Of a stretch of 64,000 nucleotides of DNA, positions 42,286 through 55,000 are shown piece after piece. Within the stretch, counting starts at the first letter, position 1. Each line of letters starts with the position of its first letter. The translations under genes were made by a program, and so were the position numbers. Origin of the DNA: Oryzias latipes (taxonomy: Eukaryota; Chordata; Actinopteri; Beloniformes; Adrianichthyidae); assembly GCF_002234675.1 (NCBI RefSeq), contig NC_019873.2, positions 12,220,735 through 12,284,734 of the forward strand. The letters run 5' to 3'. The notes under the pieces were generated by a model that saw only the letters and a list, made by a program, of their open reading frames with translations, searched no databases and was not told where the DNA came from.

Positions 42286-43854
42286 CAGCAGGGAAAATAA
42301 GTATTGAACACGTCAACATTTCTCTCAAAAAACATATTTCTAATCGAGCTATTGACATGAAATTTTCACCAGATGTCGGCATCAACCCAAGAAATGCACA
42401 CATAGAAAGAAATCCAAACATTTATGTCCATAAATGAAGTTATGTGTAACGCTTACTGAAATTTATTTAATACTTAGTGCAAAAACTTTGTTGGTGATTA
42501 CAGCCTCAAGACGCCTCCTGTATGGAGAAACCAGTCGAATACATTGCTCAGGTGTGATTTTGGCCCATTCATCCACACAAACTGCCTTCAAATCTTCAAG
42601 GTTTCGGGATCTCTTCTGTGAACCCGGATCTTCAGTTCTTTCCAAAGATTTTCAATTGGATTCAAGTCTGGTGATTGACTGGGCCATTCTAGCAGCTTTA
42701 TTTTCTTTTTCTTCAACCAGTTGAGTGTTACCTTGGCTGTTTGCTTGGGATCGTTGTCTTGCTGAAAGATCCACCCTCTTTTCATCTTCAGCAGCCTGGC
42801 AGACGACAGCAGATTCTGATGTCTCGATACTTTTCTCCAGTCATTATTCCTTCAATGATATGAAGTCTACCAGTAGCACATGCTGAAAAACAGCCCCACG
42901 CCATGATGCTCCCACCTCCAAACTTGACTGTTGGTATGGTGTTTTGGGGGTGATGTGCGGTGCCATTTTTCCTCCAAACATGTTGTGTCTTATGACATCC
43001 GAAGAGTTCAATTTTGGTCTCATCTGACCAGAGTATCTTCTCCCAGAATGTCATGGGTTTATTCAAATGTTGTGTCGCAAACTCCAAACGAGCTTCAACA
43101 TGCTTCTTCTTCAAAAATGGAGTCTTGCGTGGTGTGCGTGCATGGAGGCCATAGCGGTTGAGTGCATTACTTATAGTTTTCTTTGAAACAAAGGTACCTG
43201 CTGATTCCAGGTCTTTCTGAAGCTCTCCACGAGTGGTCCTGGGCTGTTGGAGAACCCTTCTGATTGTTCTGACTCCTCTGTCTGAAATCTTGCGAGGAGC
43301 ACCTGGCTTTGGCAGGTTTATGGTAATGCCGTGTTCTTTCCACTTCCGGATGATGCCCCCAATGGTACTCACTGGAACTTTCAGAAGTTTAGAAATGCGC
43401 CTGTAACCAATGCCTTCAGTGTGTTTTGCAACAGTAAGGTTGCGTAGGTCTTTGGACAGCTCTTTGCTTTTACCCATCATGCAATGCTTCTTGTCTAACA
43501 CCTTGCTGGTGAGAAACCTTTTTAAAAGGCATCAATCAGGACTATACCAGCTGATATTACTTTGCACTAATAGGGGGCAGGTTAACCTTCTGAATACTGA
43601 CAAACTCCAGCTGCTTTCTTGGCTTGCCAGACCTTTTTACCCCTCCTTTTCTTCATGTGTTCAATACTTATTCCCTGTGCCATTTCACTTTATTACACAT
43701 AACTTCATTTATGGACATAAATGTTTGGATTTCTTTCTGTGTGCATTACTTGGGTTGATGCCGACATTTGGTGAAAATTTCATGTCAATAGCTCAATTAG
43801 AAATGTGTTTTTTGAGAGAAGTGTTGACGTGTTCAATACTTATTTTCCCCGCTG
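42286..43854 (-). mobile_element. Tc1-type DNA transposon with ~200-bp TIRs
   Basis: The ends read CAGCAGGGAAAATAAGTATT and, inverted, CAGCGGGGAAAATAAGTATT. Inverted homology runs about 200 bp, through GAACACGTCAACA and TTTATGTCCATAAATGAAGT. TA dinucleotides flank both ends, the Tc1/mariner target. The transposase is on the minus strand. Good TIRs and a nearly intact frame suggest moderately recent activity. Confidence 0.95.
42463..43501 (-). pseudogene. Tc1 transposase, DD34E type, frameshifted
   Basis: The minus-strand frame from 43501 has a paired-like DNA-binding region (ELSKDLRNLTVAKHTEGIGY and SKLLKVPVSTIGGIIRKWKE) and the first catalytic aspartate in WSDETKIELFG, followed by GGGSIMAWGCFSA. 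The frame breaks at about 42818. The second aspartate ([10 protein letters not shown]) and the glutamate ([15 protein letters not shown]) lie in a neighbouring frame from 42785 down. A further change disrupts the last ~40 residues. It would excise and insert the element, but this copy cannot make a complete protein. Confidence 0.9.
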
Positions 43855-43856
43855 TA

Positions 43857-46080
43857 TGTACTGCAAATAAGATAACTGGTTTAAAGCAATAATATGAATA
43901 AAATACATTCAGCAGCGTATCAAAATTGACATATTTCTCAAACCTACAACAGAAACGCTTTTCAAATTAAATGAGTCACGTGACTAACAACTCTGCACAG
44001 GTAGATGGTTGCAATAATTTTCTTAACCCGCTTTGGACGTGGGCGGCGTTGTCGGAGAGTGTCCCGGCTTCTATTGGGCAAAGGACTAATACTGCCTGGA
44101 AAGATTACCAGCCCAAGGGGGCCCACGGGGCTGGAGCGATTGCACCGGGTATGCCGGGCGGCCCCTGTTTGGCTGGCTGGACGGCAGACAGAGAACCGCT
44201 TTCTGAACGATTTAACTACTTTTTACCCATGTCAGGTTACGGGCTTTGCAAGAAGCAGATGCGACTTCTATATGTGATAAAAGACAAATATGCACGTATT
44301 TGTTATTTTCACTCTAAGAACCACTAAAGGGCATTGTGGGTGAGTGTGTTTCAGTATTTGCTACTGATAGCAACCCTGACAAAGAAGCGCTTTCTCAGTC
44401 TTACGCCGGACTTGGCAGAATTGTTCCAAAGCGACATAGAAGAATTCAAAGAATTTAGTGATATGCTATGGAAATGTTCATTCTTGTTAAATATCTTGTT
44501 AAATAAAATTTCACCAAAAGTCTGACTTGTATCATTTTTCTTCTTTATTATGCCTTTTTTTGGCGTTTATGACTCATACCCCAGACCAACTTTTAGTCTG
44601 AAAGACACGGTAAATGGTTAGTTCATTAATCAACAAGAGACTCGTTTTAAAAAGGATCTCAAATATAAGCAGCATTAAGGTTAATGACGACTTGACCTTA
44701 ACACCAAATTTTCAGAGCACCAATCAAAGCCAGCATACCACTCTGCCCCTCCCCTTTTTAACTACCACCCATTGAAAGGACCTAAGGGTTCTCAGAGAGA
44801 GACCTGCAGGTTCAGCTACAGATTGCTTATTGTTTAAACAGCAATCAGGTAACAAAAGCAAACATCTGATTATTCATAAATTATTCCTCAGTTTGTCTCC
44901 TTCTCATCCTCACAGTGCCGTTGTAAAATCCATGATTTCTTGGTATGAGTATCCTTAGTGAGGATCCTCTTTTGTTCAAACCACTGTGGAAGAAAGCTAA
45001 GCTTCAACAAACGTAGAATTATCACATACATATTAACTTCAGTGATGTTCCAGCAGGATAAGGAGTTATGGATTTTTGACAAATGCTGGAAAAACATTTG
45101 AGAAAATCTTTTGAAATGTGCACATTTGCAGTTTTAAGAACAGCTGTAAATGGAACAAAAAAAGTCCAAACCTCCATCTTTTTGAAAAATGCTTGGTCTC
45201 TTAATCGTAAGAGCCCATCCCAAAAACCCTGTCAACTGCTGCAGTGTTTGTGTAAACTGTCAGTGTGAGTTTCCTATTTCAGCAGATGAATGTGGGGTTT
45301 TTTTTTTACTCTCCAGAATGTGTTTAGTTTGTCAGTCTAGCTCCGTGATTCAGCTTCCAGTCAGATTTTGTTCTCGATGAACAAACTGACCTAACATAAT
45401 CCATCTGGCCTCTGTTAGGTTGAGTGGAAGGATCCCAAAGCAGAGTCTGATGCCGAGGGCAGGTTAACAGTTTATTCCTCGAGAACAAAAACTAAATCTG
45501 CTGAATAGTACCACTACTGCTGTCCTTTTTTTCCTGCTAAAACAGTATTTTAGCAGGAAACTGCCAAAATGGGAGCATCGCCTATGGCTTTTTTTGTTTA
45601 GCAGCTATTAGGCTGAACGATAAGATGGAAGTGCATAATATTGGTGGGGAAGCACTTTAGATTTTCATCACATTGACTGTCCAAAAACAATTATTCTTAA
45701 AATAAAAAACAGTCAAAAGTTTGACAGGAGGATTTGGTGTTTGACAGGCACCAGTCTCATTTTTCATGAAAGAGCAGGCAAAGTGGCTGAACTGTGACAA
45801 AGATCAGGAAATGAATTGAAATGAAATGAATTATGTGAATTTAGAGAAATAGAAGATGTCATGATAAGAAAATAGTTGGACAGTTTATTGGACAGCAGAC
45901 TTGGATATAAATTGCTGACCACTGAAGATGTTTATTTAATAAACAAAAAATTATGTCTACTGAGCATAAGAAGTGATGTAAGCAGTTAAATCCTCTCAAG
46001 GAGTGCAAATACTGCGCACGTGCATGCCATGGGCAAAAGTGCTCACAAAGCAAATGCAGAGCAGACCGCAGGCTAAGCAG
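43857..46080. other. No gene seen; short GC-rich island
   Basis: Bases 44030-44180 are much more GC-rich than the surroundings and stay open in two frames, but there is no domain or splice context. The rest is AT-rich. Confidence 0.45.
45530..45560. repeat. Perfect 13-bp inverted repeat (hairpin)
   Basis: TTTCCTGCTAAAA, five-base loop, TTTTAGCAGGAAA. Confidence 0.85.
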
Positions 46081-46229
46081 TTTGTCCCCAAGGGAAAGCA
46101 GTAGGAAGCAGTTGAGGAAATTCACATTAGAAGCTAATAAAGAAGCCTGTGTGCCTCTACAGTCTCTTGCAAAATGGCTGCCATACTGTAAACAATTTTT
46201 GAAAATGGAAAAATGCATGGAGTCTGAAA

Positions 46230-46335
46230 AATTGTTGTTTTCTTCTCTTTGCACCAATGTGGGACAGTTCGGAATTTCGTTGTACTGTTGTATCAAGTGT
46301 GACTGTAAAACGACAATAAATAAAATAATAATTAA
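46230..46335 (+). mobile_element. LINE-type 3' tail
   Basis: GGAATTTCGTTGTACTGTTG followed by a TGTGACTGTAAAACGACAATAAA stretch is typical of the 3' ends of fish L2-like or RTE-like LINEs. No coding part was found upstream. Confidence 0.5.
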
Positions 46336-46439
46336 TGGAGGTCCTTCGTCCCAACAGCAGTCAGACTATACAACAACACCGTCTAGGACTGCTGAAACCG
46401 CTGCTGTGATTTATTGCCTTATTTAACTCGTTATTTAGG

Positions 46440-46610
46440 ACTGGTACTTTTACTTCCACTTTGTATTATTAATATTTTATTCTTGCACATTGCTACTTTG
46501 TTTTGTCTTTTTCTAACCGCTATATTTCTTGTTTTGGCTGCAGTGACAACTGAATTTCCCTCAGGGGAATCAATAAATTCCTCTCTTGTCTCATCTTTTC
46601 TTAAAGCTTT
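46440..46610 (+). mobile_element. Second LINE-type 3' tail
   Basis: Contains TTGCACATTGCTACTTTG and ends with AATTTCCCTCAGGGGAATCA then ATAAA, a common ending of fish LINE-derived repeats. Class not determined. Confidence 0.5.
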
Positions 46611-46703
46611 ACCTTATCTTAAATCTCTGTTGACATACACCAGAGGCAAATATGTGATTCTAGAATATTTTGTCCCAGATGGCTCTGGATCACATCAGGA
46701 AAA

Positions 46704-46920
46704 TGGTAAATGCTGTATACTCATATAGCACCTTTCTACTTTCTTGGAAGGCCCAAAGCAATTCATAGTCACTGTCCCATTCACACACACACAGCTCTGT
46801 TGCCCAACACTGGCACCAACCCATAATCAACAGGAACAATGTGAGGTTTAGTGTCTTGCCCAAGGACACTTCGACACATGGTGGGGAACCAAACCTCCAA
46901 TCTTTCGATCATCATGCTCC
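46704..46920 (+). mobile_element. SINE/MITE-like dispersed repeat, copy 2
   Basis: AATGGTAAATGCTGTATACT at the start, CATTCACACACACACAG, then GGTTTAGTGTCTTGCCCAAG followed by GACACTTCGACACATGG. It corresponds to 27832-28040. Confidence 0.65.
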
Positions 46921-49900
46921 AAAGGAGAGCCAACTGGAACAATATGCTGCTGTTTTTGAGGAACTAGGTGTGCACCATGTTCACATAGACGACAATGTCA
47001 CGCCTGTAGTTCATAGCTGCTGTAAAAACACTACTGACTCTGAACAGGTTTAAAAATAAAAAACACTTTATGCCAAAGCGGAAAGAGGTATGACAGGCAA
47101 AGTAACCCACTTATGGGTCATGATAGAGAGAAGAAGAATAGTTCTCTGGGGAAGTGGTAGGACCTGAAGGACCTCCCACCTCCCCATAAGGCTAAGCAGA
47201 ACCACCACCTTTCAATTACAGAAATATCTTTGTAGAAACTGAAGAAAATAACTGTTCTATGTCATGTGGTGGATGGAGCTGTGCAACTGAGTGCAAAATA
47301 TAATGCTGACAAGATTTGGTACATATTCACTACTGGTGAAGTAAGAGCAGATAGCTCAAAAGTGGCTGCTACCAAAAAATGCTTCCACCAGAAAACAACA
47401 AGGTCCACAAAAACTGCTGGCTGTGACACGGTTTCCAGCCCACTTTATTCCAGATAAGGCCACACTCACAGCACCTTCGTGAAAACTCCTCAAAATGCAT
47501 CCCTAGTGTCACTCAGCTCTGGACAAGTCAAAGCTTGAAGCAAACACACCACAGTTGATGTTAAAGCTGACTCATCAAATCATGCTTTTAGACCTGTTCA
47601 CATGCAAAGCAGACTACGCAGACTTTCCATCAAGAGCTCTGTAAGGAGCAACTGGGAACTATGTCTCAATGAAGGTCCAGTAAGATCACAAGCCCCCGGA
47701 GCCCATGCTAACTAAGCCTGTAATTAAAGTGCAGTGAATGCTGTTACAGAAAAACGACATCAACAACAAATACACTCAAAGGCAAAGATTAGCAAATTAC
47801 TGGCTGTTTAGAGCTGCGGCCCCCACAGTAACAACTGAAAGTGACATGGGGCATGTCAAGTTATCTACATGGTTTACTCCATTAAAGCCACTAGGCAGAA
47901 AGTGCTATGATGCAACAACTGAGAGAAGAGATTGAGTGCTATGAAGAAATGCATCTGCTGATCAAACTGCACAGTGGTGGAGGGCTAAATAAGGGAAAAG
48001 GGGTCCAGTTGAAAGCTCAGCCATACTAGCTGAATCTTTTTGCTCACTTGCCGTCGTTCAGTTTTCTCTGTGGGTGCATGATTGATCTTTCTGTGGGTTT
48101 TTTGGTGTCTTTATGTTGCAGAAACATTCAGGCTGAGTGGTTTTGGTAGGAAATCTCACCTATCAGAGAGTCAGTGATTTCTAAAAGTAACCTGTCACAG
48201 TTAAGCCATTTAATGGGTTTTGTTTTTTTATTGCCGTAATAGAACCCCCCCCCCCTCAAAAATTTCCAGACACATTCTGCAGTCTGCATACAAACGGCTC
48301 ACACAGATGCACAAACTCAAATCCCTGCACTTTAATCATTGGAAATGAAATTTTCATCAGACTTGAAATCTTAGCTTTGTTTGCTGCACATGTTAAAAGT
48401 GACACGCCCGCTTTCGTTTATGGTTCTGTGTGATCAGATTCTTGCTGAAGACAAAAACATAATTTCTGGGAAGTCAGAAGCTTTCTTGAAAAATCACCTC
48501 TTAAGTTTTGTTGCCTCAAAATCAGCAGATTTCTAATGTTGTCTGAAGACATCTTTCACTTTTTAAACTCCTTGCAGACATTTTAGTTTCTGAATGCAGA
48601 AGCTCATAAACTCCTGAGAACAAGAGACTCTCAGAATGATGGGCAATCACTTACATTGGCTGGTGTGAGGAGAGCAGCTTGTGCAGCATGTTCAGACACA
48701 GATGCAACAGTTTCACAATAAAGAAAAAATGTTTACACAGTGGCGGTTGTTGCGTTTTTTGCTTTGCACCTCTCTGTTTCTCCTCTGAATCTCAAACAAA
48801 CAAAGAGCGAAGGGGAAATCTGAGTCAGCAGCATAGTCAGAGCTGAGGAGAAACCGCACAGTGATTAACCTAAATGTTGTTGTCTAAACTGGTTCAGAGA
48901 AAGACTGATGGTTCTGATGTCATGAACAGACCCAGCAATGTGTTGATCACAAGGATTGGACCCACAAACTCTCTGACCTTTGTCTTAGAGGATGTTGGCA
49001 CTTACTTGCACATGGGGTTACTATTAAGAATGTGTGTGCATTAGAAATAATAATATTTTAAAAAAATAAATAAATAACTTAATGGTCATTTAAAAAAAAG
49101 CCTTAATGGAATTTTTTTAGTTTAATCAGATTTAACAAAACAGTGGATTTAAACCTAACATGAGTCTAGCATAAGGTTTAAACAACAGTGGCAGAGTAGT
49201 AAGACAAACAGAGTTGTTGTTTCAGAATCTGCAGTTTTCTGATACTGTCTGAAGACAATATTTGGCTTTATATTACTTACTACCAATAAAAATAAGCTCA
49301 ATGCAGAGATAAGAATGCCCTGCTATACCTTAGAGTTGGAAAACACTCCTAAAATATTCTAATTCTTGTGCCAACTACACTGGAACATGTCACCAATTAA
49401 CTAATAACTGATACACTGCTGTATTGGAGGCTCCTCACAGTCTCCGGAGCTTCCATCGGCTCCCTGTCTCTTTGCAACTGAATCAAATGCAGGTAAAAGA
49501 TGGGATCCGGTTACTTTAGCAACATTAAAACCAGAGAAATCTCTGTAACATCAGAGCTTCGTGTGCTTTTTGTCTAAATAGATCATTCACTTTCATTCTA
49601 AACATCACACAGTGTGACATTTAACAAACACTCAACACAGAAACACTAATCATCCTGCTCACTTTATGGATGAGTATTTGGAAGCAGTTACAGTTGCAGT
49701 GATCTAGCAGGATTTAACTACAGTAGAAAGTTCAAAGTACTACTTGATGCATAAATTAAACATGTTAGACCAGTCTGAATTACAGACAGATGATGTCATG
49801 ATTACCTTGTGGAACCTGAGGGACTTCCTGCCACAATAAACTGTCCCCAAAGTGGCCAAATTTGTCACTTATCTGTAATGCTAAACATACAATAAAGATA

Positions 49901-51022
49901 AAACTCCAGTTCATTCAAGAATAAAAAGATGATTATTTTCAACCATTAGAAACTAAAGGTAAGGAACAAAAGTGTAAACAGACGCAAAGTTTCATAAAGG
50001 AAAAATGAAAACATTTGTTTTATAATTAAATTACAAATAACTATATATAATTTAATTTCAAATGACTATCAAATTTCACACAACAGTAATGCATGATGAA
50101 TTAGTCATCAACAAATTAATCAGAAATGTAAAATACATTTAAAACAATTCATGTCCAAAAGCGCCCTTGATAATACAATAAACAGCTGATCAACCCCGTT
50201 TACTTCCGCATCTTACCGGCTGTCTCACCACTTTTCTAGATGCTTCCAAAGGGACTTTTTCATCTGACCAACCGTCAGCAACCAAGCAAGCTGTTACTTT
50301 CAGCTCGCGTGTCAGATCAGATTTCACCTTTTGCGCGACACCCAAATCACCATGCGCGCGCATGCGCTCTGACACGGGTTTAATTGCTTTCACCTGTTGC
50401 AATTGACCAACTTTCGCAATTGTGTTTTTCTTTTTAAATCCCCGTTTCTCAAATTTACAACTCACTTTCCAACTATTCACTTTCCATTCCGCTTTTTTCT
50501 ACAGTCATTTTGATTTATATATATACATAGACACATACACTTTTTTCATTTTCTTTTTGTGCAAGTTTTGACCTAAGAAGGATAAAACATTGTTTTTGTT
50601 TCTCCTTTGCCTGTGATTAAACAACTCAACTCCTGTGTGGTGGTTCTTTTCTTCACATGTTTTTCCATTAGCATGAAGCAAAGCTCAGTGAACCACATCC
50701 CTTTGTTGTTCAGTCCACTTGTTGAAATCGTTTGTTTTGGTTGAGTTCTCCCATGCTTTTCCTTTATATGGACTTGTTCATTTCTGATCCGTCTGATCCA
50801 GTTCTGATCTTTCCTGTTTCTTTTCCATGTTGTTCTTCTTGCTGCATCCCCATTTTTCTGCTATCATTTGAAGACTCCTGTGTCCTTTGTTAAAAAACTG
50901 AACAGGCCTTTTCCAGAGCCTCCTGTTCCTTCTCCTACTTTGGCCGCTACATCTTCTTCTGCTAAACCCAAAGGTGTTCGACATGCTTCCAAAGAATTCA
51001 CTTTTGTCTGTAGTTTAGAACA
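46921..51022. other. No gene seen
   Basis: Several 60-96 codon frames (for example 47266-47457 and, on the minus strand, 50190-50480) have no recognisable domain. A poly-C run lies near 48246. Confidence 0.5.
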
Positions 51023-51170
51023 GTGGTGGGCAAACTACAGCCAGATGCAGCCCGTTAAACTCTTGAATCCAGTGTTTCCTAACCCTGGTCGTCGGGCGGG
51101 GGGCACACTGTCCTGCCTGTTTTCCATGTTGCCCTGCTTATGCACATCTGATCTGCTTTGAGTCAGTGTC
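51023..51170. mobile_element. hAT-like MITE termini
   Basis: CAGTGGTGGGCAAACTAC at 51023 and CCAGTGTTTCCTAACCCTGG at about 51069 are both start signatures of vertebrate hAT-type MITEs, apparently nested or adjacent. Right ends were not found. Confidence 0.4.
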
Positions 51171-51827
51171 CAGGTTCAGAGCTAAAGGTTACAGGTTCAG
51201 AATTGAACAGATACCCGAGAGTTTCTGGAGATCAGTTTGCTCCATCACACCCTGTGTGTTTTTGTTGTTTTGCTTTGTAATTTATGAAAATGAAGATTCT
51301 CATGGTGAAACATGAAATGTTTAAAAAATAGTAGACCAACCGTGAACAGCTGTTGTTCTTCTGTTAGTGTCAGGTTTTCTTCTCACATAAAGATGTGCCG
51401 TGTAAGCTGGACTCCCTTCAGGTCTGGAGTCAGAATGGTCCCATTCATTTGTTGTCCACTTGATGGCATAATGGAGAAAATGAAGCACCTGAGAACATCG
51501 GCTCAAGAAGCGAGGAATCGAATGCAACGCTTGAGTGCTTCATGAGGCTTCATCCCCCCATCATTGCCATCATTATCGTTGTCTTAATTTTGTTGTAATA
51601 AGTATCAAACTAATGAAAACGGTGTTTCCCCTCATTCATAACTAGTAATATCAAAGGGAACTTTTGCATATAGTATATCAAAATTCAGACCAGTTGGGAA
51701 AAGTACTCATGTAAATACCTATCCATCATATCATTTGAGCATGAATCATTGAAACATTGAAAAACTGAAATTATTGAAGAAACAGGTAAATCAGAATATT
51801 TGCACTTTTAAGATATGATAGTATAAG

Positions 51828-51905
51828 ATAAGACTTTATTTATCCTACGATGGGAAAATTCTTTAGCAGCAGCAAAATGACATTCAACAGTGCAACAGTC
51901 AAAAA
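51828..51905 (-). mobile_element. LINE-type 3' tail on the minus strand
   Basis: ATAAGATAAGACTTTATTTATCC, a GGGAAAATTCTTTAGC motif and CAGCAGCAAAATGACA form the inverted version of the AATAAAGT...CTTATCTTATC tails of fish LINEs. Confidence 0.5.
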
Positions 51906-52088
51906 GAACAGAAGAACATCTTCAAATCTTTAAGTAAGTGTTTGTTGAATTTATTCTTCAATTTTGTTTTTCACATTATCTTCAATAGTTAAGGTTTTGT
52001 ATATGACTTTGGAGATGATCTCAGAACTATCTTAAACTTGATCATCTCTGATCCTGTGGCATCTTTCTTCAGGGTGATCATGCAGCAA

Positions 52089-55000
52089 CTAAATTCCTTT
52101 TGATGTGTTTTTAAGCAAACTCGTGGCTGCTGTCTGGTCTGGGCTCTGCTGCATGAGCTCAGCGGCGTTGTGGACCAGGCCTCTCCTGCGCATGCTCGCC
52201 GCGGTTTTCCTGGTGAGCCCACAGACCTCATAAATGAGGGTAGCTAATGCCAGACACAGGTCCACCTTGCCCTGGTCCTTCTGAGCATGCCCAGACAGAA
52301 GATCACCCAGTCCCTCTGTGAATGACACTCTGACAAGAAAAAAAAAAAAACAACACTGTTTTATTTGACTTAAATTATTTTTAAAAAATTGTACAAAAAT
52401 TTTTCCTTCAACAAAAACCAATCAAATGTCTTAATAACCTAATATTAAACGAGTATTTAGGATCCCGTTCTTCAGGTCAGCTGGACTTGCTCAGCTGAGG
52501 TTGATTTTGAAGATGTTTCTCAAATCATCTTCTTGACTTAAAGCTACTTACAGAGAATTTAAGTGTTTGATGTGCTAACTGATTCAACTGTGTGGAAAAA
52601 AGCTCAATATAGTATAAATGTCATCAATCCAGTCAGTCGGTCAGCTAATAAGAAATTCCCCTCTGAGTTGTGGGCGGTACCATTGGATTGGAGCAACCCC
52701 GCCCCCACTTTCCCTCCCTGTTGCTGAGAGCTTTTTGTTTACACTCTCTCCTGCTAGCTTACAGCCCCTCAACACCCCAACCTATCATTAGCAGTGGAAC
52801 AAAGATGGTGAGCAATATCGGAGCTATCCAGACGTACAGTTTTGATCAAGATTCCAGCTCAGACAAGAAAAAACAAAGACGTACATGGCTCTATTTGTCT
52901 GCAAGTGGATGCATCAGAATGGAGCGGAGCAGGAACCTTGTGGGCAGCCCAGCACCTTATCTACATCAAATAAGCTATTTAACAGCGTTTTTCCGTCTGC
53001 TCCTGATTCCCAACGATTTGAGTAGAGAAATACTCAGAAATACAATTTTTAACTAAATATTCTTTATATATGCCCTCTATCTCTATAACCTGTCATCCAT
53101 TTGCAATAGATAAACTTATTTGAGGTCTGTCTGTTTTTCTTCAGAGCTGTAATGCTAACCAATTGTTTTTCTCTGATGGTTCTCATTCGGATTGATTGTT
53201 CGGTTTTCTATTGTCACTCATTGTTTGCGTGTTTGTATCTTTGAGCCTAATGCGGACGCTGCAACAACCCAATCAATAAAGTATCTTTGTCTTTTATCTT
53301 ATCTTTATCATCAAAAATGCTACAAAAACAGGTTAAAAACACCAAAAGCACAATTTTCATTGGAATGGTTCTTTAAACACATTTCTGGTGTTCTCTGTTT
53401 TGGACTTTGGTGAGTTTACTCAGACTTTCTGTTTTCTTTTGAAAAATGCCTACCTTGAGTTTTCTCCTGCCTGCATCACCTTTATCTAAAAGCCCCCCAC
53501 CCTTTCTGTGTGTGCTTGTAGGCAGTTGTTACTTGTTTTGGGTGACAGCGTGCACGACCAGCTGCAGCCTGCCATGCTGTAGGGCACAACGGACGCCCTG
53601 CAGGGACAGAGGAGACGACATCCTGTGGCCTGCTGCCGCAGTAACCAGCAGGGCCTGAAAGAACAGGAGTGGAGGGGGGGCCGCGTCTGTGGGGGCCCTC
53701 AAACCTGCAGACAGACATGACTGAGGATGAGCCTTTAGACAAACTAAAATTGGCCCATTTTTTTTAAAAAGCTGAGCACCTGCAAACATCTCCATGACAT
53801 CCAGGTTCCTCAGGATTCCTCCTGGAGATCTTGCAGCATGAAGAGCTGCATCTTTGTACTGACCCGAATCAAAGAGCTGAAGGAACCTGTGGAGCAGAAA
53901 AACATTTAGACACACAGCTCACACCCTGAAACCACACACATCTGAAGCACCTGAGCAGGTAATCGTCCACTCTCTGCTCTTTGTCCTCCTGCAGCTCAGT
54001 GGCGATGCTGCAGGCGTCATCTTCTGCTTCTGACAGAAAAAGATAGAAACTCAATCTGAACATAACATAAAGCAGAGCCATCAAGAAACATGATTTTCAG
54101 TAACAGAGGATCTGGACTTTTGTCTTCAAGTCACACAAATGTTTTACCATGGAGAAGGTCTGAGCTGATGCTCTTCATTGTGGAAACTAGAAGTTCCTCC
54201 AGAGGAACCACTTGACCCTCATCCGTCCAGCATTTTAAGCGATCGCTCGCAAATTTCAACCGTTTATGTCTGCAGAAGAAAAGAGAAGGAAATCTAGAAC
54301 CATAGAGGAACAAATGAAGGTACGAGCAAATAATCAGAATTTAGGATTATATGTTGAACGGATTAGAAAGATTAAGATTAAGATTTACTTCAAATCAAGG
54401 AAACCTTCTTTGATTTGAAGTAAATTTCTTTTTTTAACTACTGAAGTCATCATGATTTAAATTTGTTTTTATTTCTGTTTTTGTCAGAAAAACCTGAAAG
54501 GAAAGTTCGACTTCCTGGTTTTGACATTTCAGACGCAGACATGAGGAACAGCATGCTCTCATTTCTGGATCTGAACATTCCAGGTCATGTTGAAGGCCAT
54601 CTGAGCTCCAGGCAGCTCGTGGTTCTTCGTTTTGCTCTCACAGCAGCCTCAGCTGGACGTTGTCGGCTCTCAGGCGGTCTCGGCGGCGCTGGGCTTCCTG
54701 CAGCTCCGCCTCCAGCCTGGTTTGGACCTCAAGAGGAACGCTCAGACTCTTCGTGTCCAGAAGAGCAGCTTTGCGGGTCTGCAGGTCCTGCAGGTGCCAG
54801 TCCAGATCCTCAGGCTGAGCTTCTGTCAAACCTGCAGACGGTGAACAACTTTTTGTTGGGTTTCAAGATCAGGAGGAGTTTAAGTTTTTAGGACTTTTTA
54901 AGGAGAGTTTTCATTTGTGTGTTGACTAGATTGTTGTCATTTTGTTTGTTTTCAGTTCCTGTGAGCAAATGTATGAGTCTTCTTTGTTTCTATTTGTTAT

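Noticed and set aside
53482-53742. Minus-strand frame overlapping CLHC1 exon 8
   Set aside because: Wrong frame; the phase set by exon 7 selects the frame with PPLLFFQALL and SLQGVRCALQHG.
54463-54891. 142-codon plus-strand open frame
   Set aside because: Mostly antisense to CLHC1 exon 4; no recognisable domain.
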